Source: Bacteroidia bacterium (GTDB taxonomy: Bacteria; Bacteroidota; Bacteroidia; UKL13-3). From it: 64,000 bases of DNA. A program made the position numbers and the translations under genes. The notes under the pieces are model-generated. The model did not search any database. It worked only from the letters and a program-made list of their open reading frames with translations, and was not told where the DNA came from. Numbering within the stretch: position 1 is the first letter of the stretch; each line of letters opens with the position of its first letter. Location of the stretch: the NCBI GenBank assembly GCA_025454875.1, contig JALONP010000003.1, positions 62,001 to 126,000 of the forward strand. The letters run 5' to 3'. Below are positions 62,139 to 64,000 of this stretch, in pieces.

Positions 62139-62636
62139 TTATTTCTTAGCCACTAACGCCTTTATTTTTTCTTCCAGTACAAACTCATCACCTTCGAGGT
62201 AGCCTGTATGGGTGTATACAATGTTTCCATTTTGGTCTAACAAAACCGTGTACGGAATTGAAGGTGCATTAAGCAATCTTTTCAGGTCTTCATTTACATC
62301 CAACAAACAATCAAATGTCCAGCCTTGGCCATCTACGTATGGTTTCACTTTTAATACATTGCGCGAGTTATCAGTAGCAATAGCCACCAACTCCAATTGG
62401 TATTTTTCCTTCCAATCATCCAATAAATCATTGATATTGGTGAGCTCCTTTTTGCAAGGTGTACACCAAGTAGCCCAGAAAGAAATAATTGTTATTTTTC
62501 CTGTCTTTGAATAATCGGCTACATTTTTGTTTTTTCCTGAGAGGTCTTTCAGAATAACCTCGGGCATGGTTTGGTTATTTTGAGCATATGCGAACGAACC
62601 AGCTAAACAAGCTAGCATCAATAACAAGTTTTTCAT
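62139..62636 (-). CDS. TlpA-family thiol:disulfide oxidoreductase
   Basis: 165 residues. Signal peptide at 1-18 (LLLMLACLAGSFAYAQ). The thioredoxin active site CTPC is in FWATWCTPCKKELTN (about 53-67), and the cis-Pro loop is in NAPSIPYTVLLDQNG. Export plus CxxC indicates a periplasmic redox protein that may act in cytochrome c maturation or disulfide handling. TTG, 22 nt, TATATTTG lies upstream as promoter. Monocistronic. Confidence 0.93.
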   Translation of the reverse strand: MKNLLLMLACLAGSFAYAQNNQTMPEVILKDLSGKNKNVADYSKTGKITIISFWATWCTPCKKELTNINDLLDDWKEKYQLELVAIATDNSRNVLKVKPYVDGQGWTFDCLLDVNEDLKRLLNAPSIPYTVLLDQNGNIVYTHTGYLEGDEFVLEEKIKALVAKK

Positions 62637-62654
62637 TTAAGCATTACGTTTGTT

Positions 62655-62687
62655 CAAATATAAACACTTTGTCTATAAAACATACAA
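62655..62687 (-). promoter_or_regulatory. Putative promoter of the TlpA-type gene
   Basis: TTG, 22 nt, then TATATTTG on the minus strand, 18 nt before the start codon at 62636. Confidence 0.45.
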
Positions 62688-62738
62688 CCCGTGCATAATT
62701 GCAAACATTTCCACAAAACATACTCAAGCAAAAGCGGC

Positions 62739-62746
62739 TATATTTG
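62739..62746 (+). promoter_or_regulatory. Putative -7 box for ddl
   Basis: TATATTTG (exact consensus), 35 nt before the ddl ATG. The -33 position lacks TTG. Confidence 0.4.
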
Positions 62747-62781
62747 TGCATCTCGAATCCATTTACCAATAATACAAATCC

Positions 62782-64000
62782 ATGATTAAAGTAGGCATTT
62801 TCTTTGGGGGCAATTCACGCGAACGTGAGGTAAGTTTTGCTGGAGGCCGAACCGTGTACGATAACCTTGACAAAACCGTGTTTGAAGCGGTACCTATTTT
62901 TGTTGATAGCTTCAATAATTTTATCCTGCTCGATTGGGAATACATTTACAAAGGAAGCATCAGGGATTTTTACCCTCCAGTTCAATACCTAAAAAAAGCG
63001 AAATATCCGATTCAAGTGTATGCCGAAAGTATTGAAGATGCGTATGCGGATCGAGGCCGAAAAATGGCTGCAGCTATTGGTAAAATAATCGCTGCAGATG
63101 CGCTAAAAACCTACATGGATATTGCATTTTTGGCATTGCATGGAACAAATGGAGAAGATGGTACAATTCAAGGAATATTGGAATGGCAGCAAATTCCCTA
63201 TACCGGTTCGGGTATTTTGCCATCGGCAATTGGGATGCACAAGCAAATCCAGAAAAGTTTATTGCAACAATCAGGCTTTAACAGTCCAAAATGGGCCTCA
63301 ATCACTAAAAGCGAATGGTTAACACAACGCCACAATACCACCCTCGCACAAAAATTAACCAAAGCTGTGGGATTACCATTTGTAGTGAAGCCCGCAAATC
63401 AAGGCTCTTCAGTTGGCGTAAGTGTAATTACCAAAACAACACTAGCAGATTTACCCAAAGCCATAGATAAAAGTTTTTTTATACAAGAAATAACCCAAGC
63501 CGAATGGAAAAATGTAAATGGGGCTGCGAAAATTGCATGGATACAAAAAATATGCGATGTTAAAGAAGGAATCGGATTGCCACTGATTTTAAATGAAAAA
63601 ACGATTTACCATCCTGATGATTTGATCGCCACCTTAGACCGAATCTTAGCTAAACAAAAACAGGTTTTACTTGAAGGGCTAAATAGTGAAACAAGCTGTT
63701 TAATTGAATCATTTATTGATGGAAGGGAATTTTCGTGTATTGTTTTGCAAGATGAACATGGAAAACCAATTGCATTGCCGCCAACAGAAATTGTAAAAGG
63801 CAAAGAGGTATATGATTATCGTTCAAAATATTTGCCAGGATTATCGCGTAAAGTAACTCCTATTGATTTACCAGAAAAAGATATTCAACGTATACGCAAA
63901 GAATGTGTTGCGTTGTTTTCATATTTCCATTTTAATGTATACGCTCGAATTGACGGTTTTATCACTGCAAATGGAACCATTTATTTAAATGATCCCAATA
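62782..64000 (+). CDS. ddl: D-alanine--D-alanine ligase, 3' end outside window
   Basis: 406 codons are visible from the ATG at 62782 and no stop is reached. It has the N-terminal GIFFGGNSREREVSF, the ATP-grasp parts LALHGTNGEDGTIQG, VVKPANQGSSVGVSV, ESFIDGREFSCIVL and the metal site YARIDGFITANGTIYLNDPN. It joins two D-Ala for peptidoglycan precursors. It is longer than usual (Ddl is about 310-370 aa): an insertion of ~50 residues at about 241-293 lies between the ATP-binding loops. The NDPN site replaces the more common NEVN/NEIN. Confidence 0.9.
   Translation, partial: MIKVGIFFGGNSREREVSFAGGRTVYDNLDKTVFEAVPIFVDSFNNFILLDWEYIYKGSIRDFYPPVQYLKKAKYPIQVYAESIEDAYADRGRKMAAAIGKIIAADALKTYMDIAFLALHGTNGEDGTIQGILEWQQIPYTGSGILPSAIGMHKQIQKSLLQQSGFNSPKWASITKSEWLTQRHNTTLAQKLTKAVGLPFVVKPANQGSSVGVSVITKTTLADLPKAIDKSFFIQEITQAEWKNVNGAAKIAWIQKICDVKEGIGLPLILNEKTIYHPDDLIATLDRILAKQKQVLLEGLNSETSCLIESFIDGREFSCIVLQDEHGKPIALPPTEIVKGKEVYDYRSKYLPGLSRKVTPIDLPEKDIQRIRKECVALFSYFHFNVYARIDGFITANGTIYLNDPN

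Noticed and set aside
1-64000. tRNA, rRNA, prophage, restriction or toxin-antitoxin loci
   Set aside because: I looked for clover-leaf arms with CCA-type ends, rRNA-like sequence and typical defence or phage proteins and saw none.

Overview
The window is a 64 kb piece of an AT-rich chromosome from a member of the Bacteroidota, probably of the Chitinophagales/Sphingobacteriales/Cytophagales type; I cannot place it more precisely. Reasons: several proteins end in type IX secretion (T9SS) sorting domains, there are PorV-like and PorQ proteins and carboxypeptidase-regulatory/TonB-dependent receptors, start codons lack Shine-Dalgarno sequences, and many starts are preceded by the Bacteroidota -7 box TAnnTTTG. 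I see no rRNA, tRNA, CRISPR, prophage or intact insertion sequence. Most of the window is core chromosome with small accessory patches.

Layout. 0-14.7 kb: the end of a T9SS-exported YD-repeat-like protein, a small outer-membrane protein, then a long minus-strand block: rsmA-mgtE, a 2-hydroxyacid dehydrogenase, a three-gene surface operon (TonB-dependent receptor, 1312-aa exported protein, PorV-like protein) closed by a terminator, and greA-HIT. 14.8-18 kb: pepA, a decayed four-helix-bundle gene and pdxA. 18-20.9 kb: rplU-rpmA and a T9SS cargo gene lying between two copies of a 24-bp direct repeat. 20.9-25.1 kb: a polyhydroxyalkanoate (PHA) locus with a class III synthase (phaE, phaC), an alpha/beta hydrolase and a divergent phaJ. 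25.1-32.2 kb: degP, then a plus-strand run of a membrane protein, dapF, a SNF2 helicase and a HAD phosphatase. 32.2-41.2 kb: a tight seven-gene minus-strand run, lysA - S9 peptidase - DUF4197 lipoprotein - small OMP - TonB-receptor-like protein - cca - M48 lipoprotein. 41.2-47 kb: ffh, a DCC oxidoreductase, and a manganese module of mntR, an Nramp transporter fused to a universal stress domain, and a YkgJ-type protein; then a 54-aa membrane protein and a YugP-type protease. 47-56 kb: porQ-cmk, an outer-membrane protein, rpsP-rimM-trmD-rplS and valS, with palindromes and a three-copy 110-bp tandem repeat around valS. 55.6-64 kb: a BASS transporter, recA, a transglutaminase-like exported protein, the operon pyrE-plsC-gatC-ABC ATPase, a Nudix hydrolase, a TlpA-type thioredoxin and the first 406 codons of a D-Ala-D-Ala ligase.

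How the genes work together. PhaJ can supply (R)-3-hydroxyacyl-CoA to the PhaC/PhaE synthase, so this locus alone suggests storage polymer made from beta-oxidation intermediates. The receptor, exported protein and PorV-like protein look like one cell-surface machine. MntR probably represses its own operon through a palindrome next to its start. dapF, lysA and ddl feed peptidoglycan synthesis; rsmA, rpsP, rimM, trmD, rplS, rplU, rpmA, valS, gatC, cca and ffh serve translation and protein targeting.

I found no single system that is clearly new. The observations I would follow first are the surface triad, the methionine-rich PhaE with its basic tail, the repeated TAnnTTTG-N4-start arrangement that suggests leaderless mRNAs, and the structured segment before rplS.
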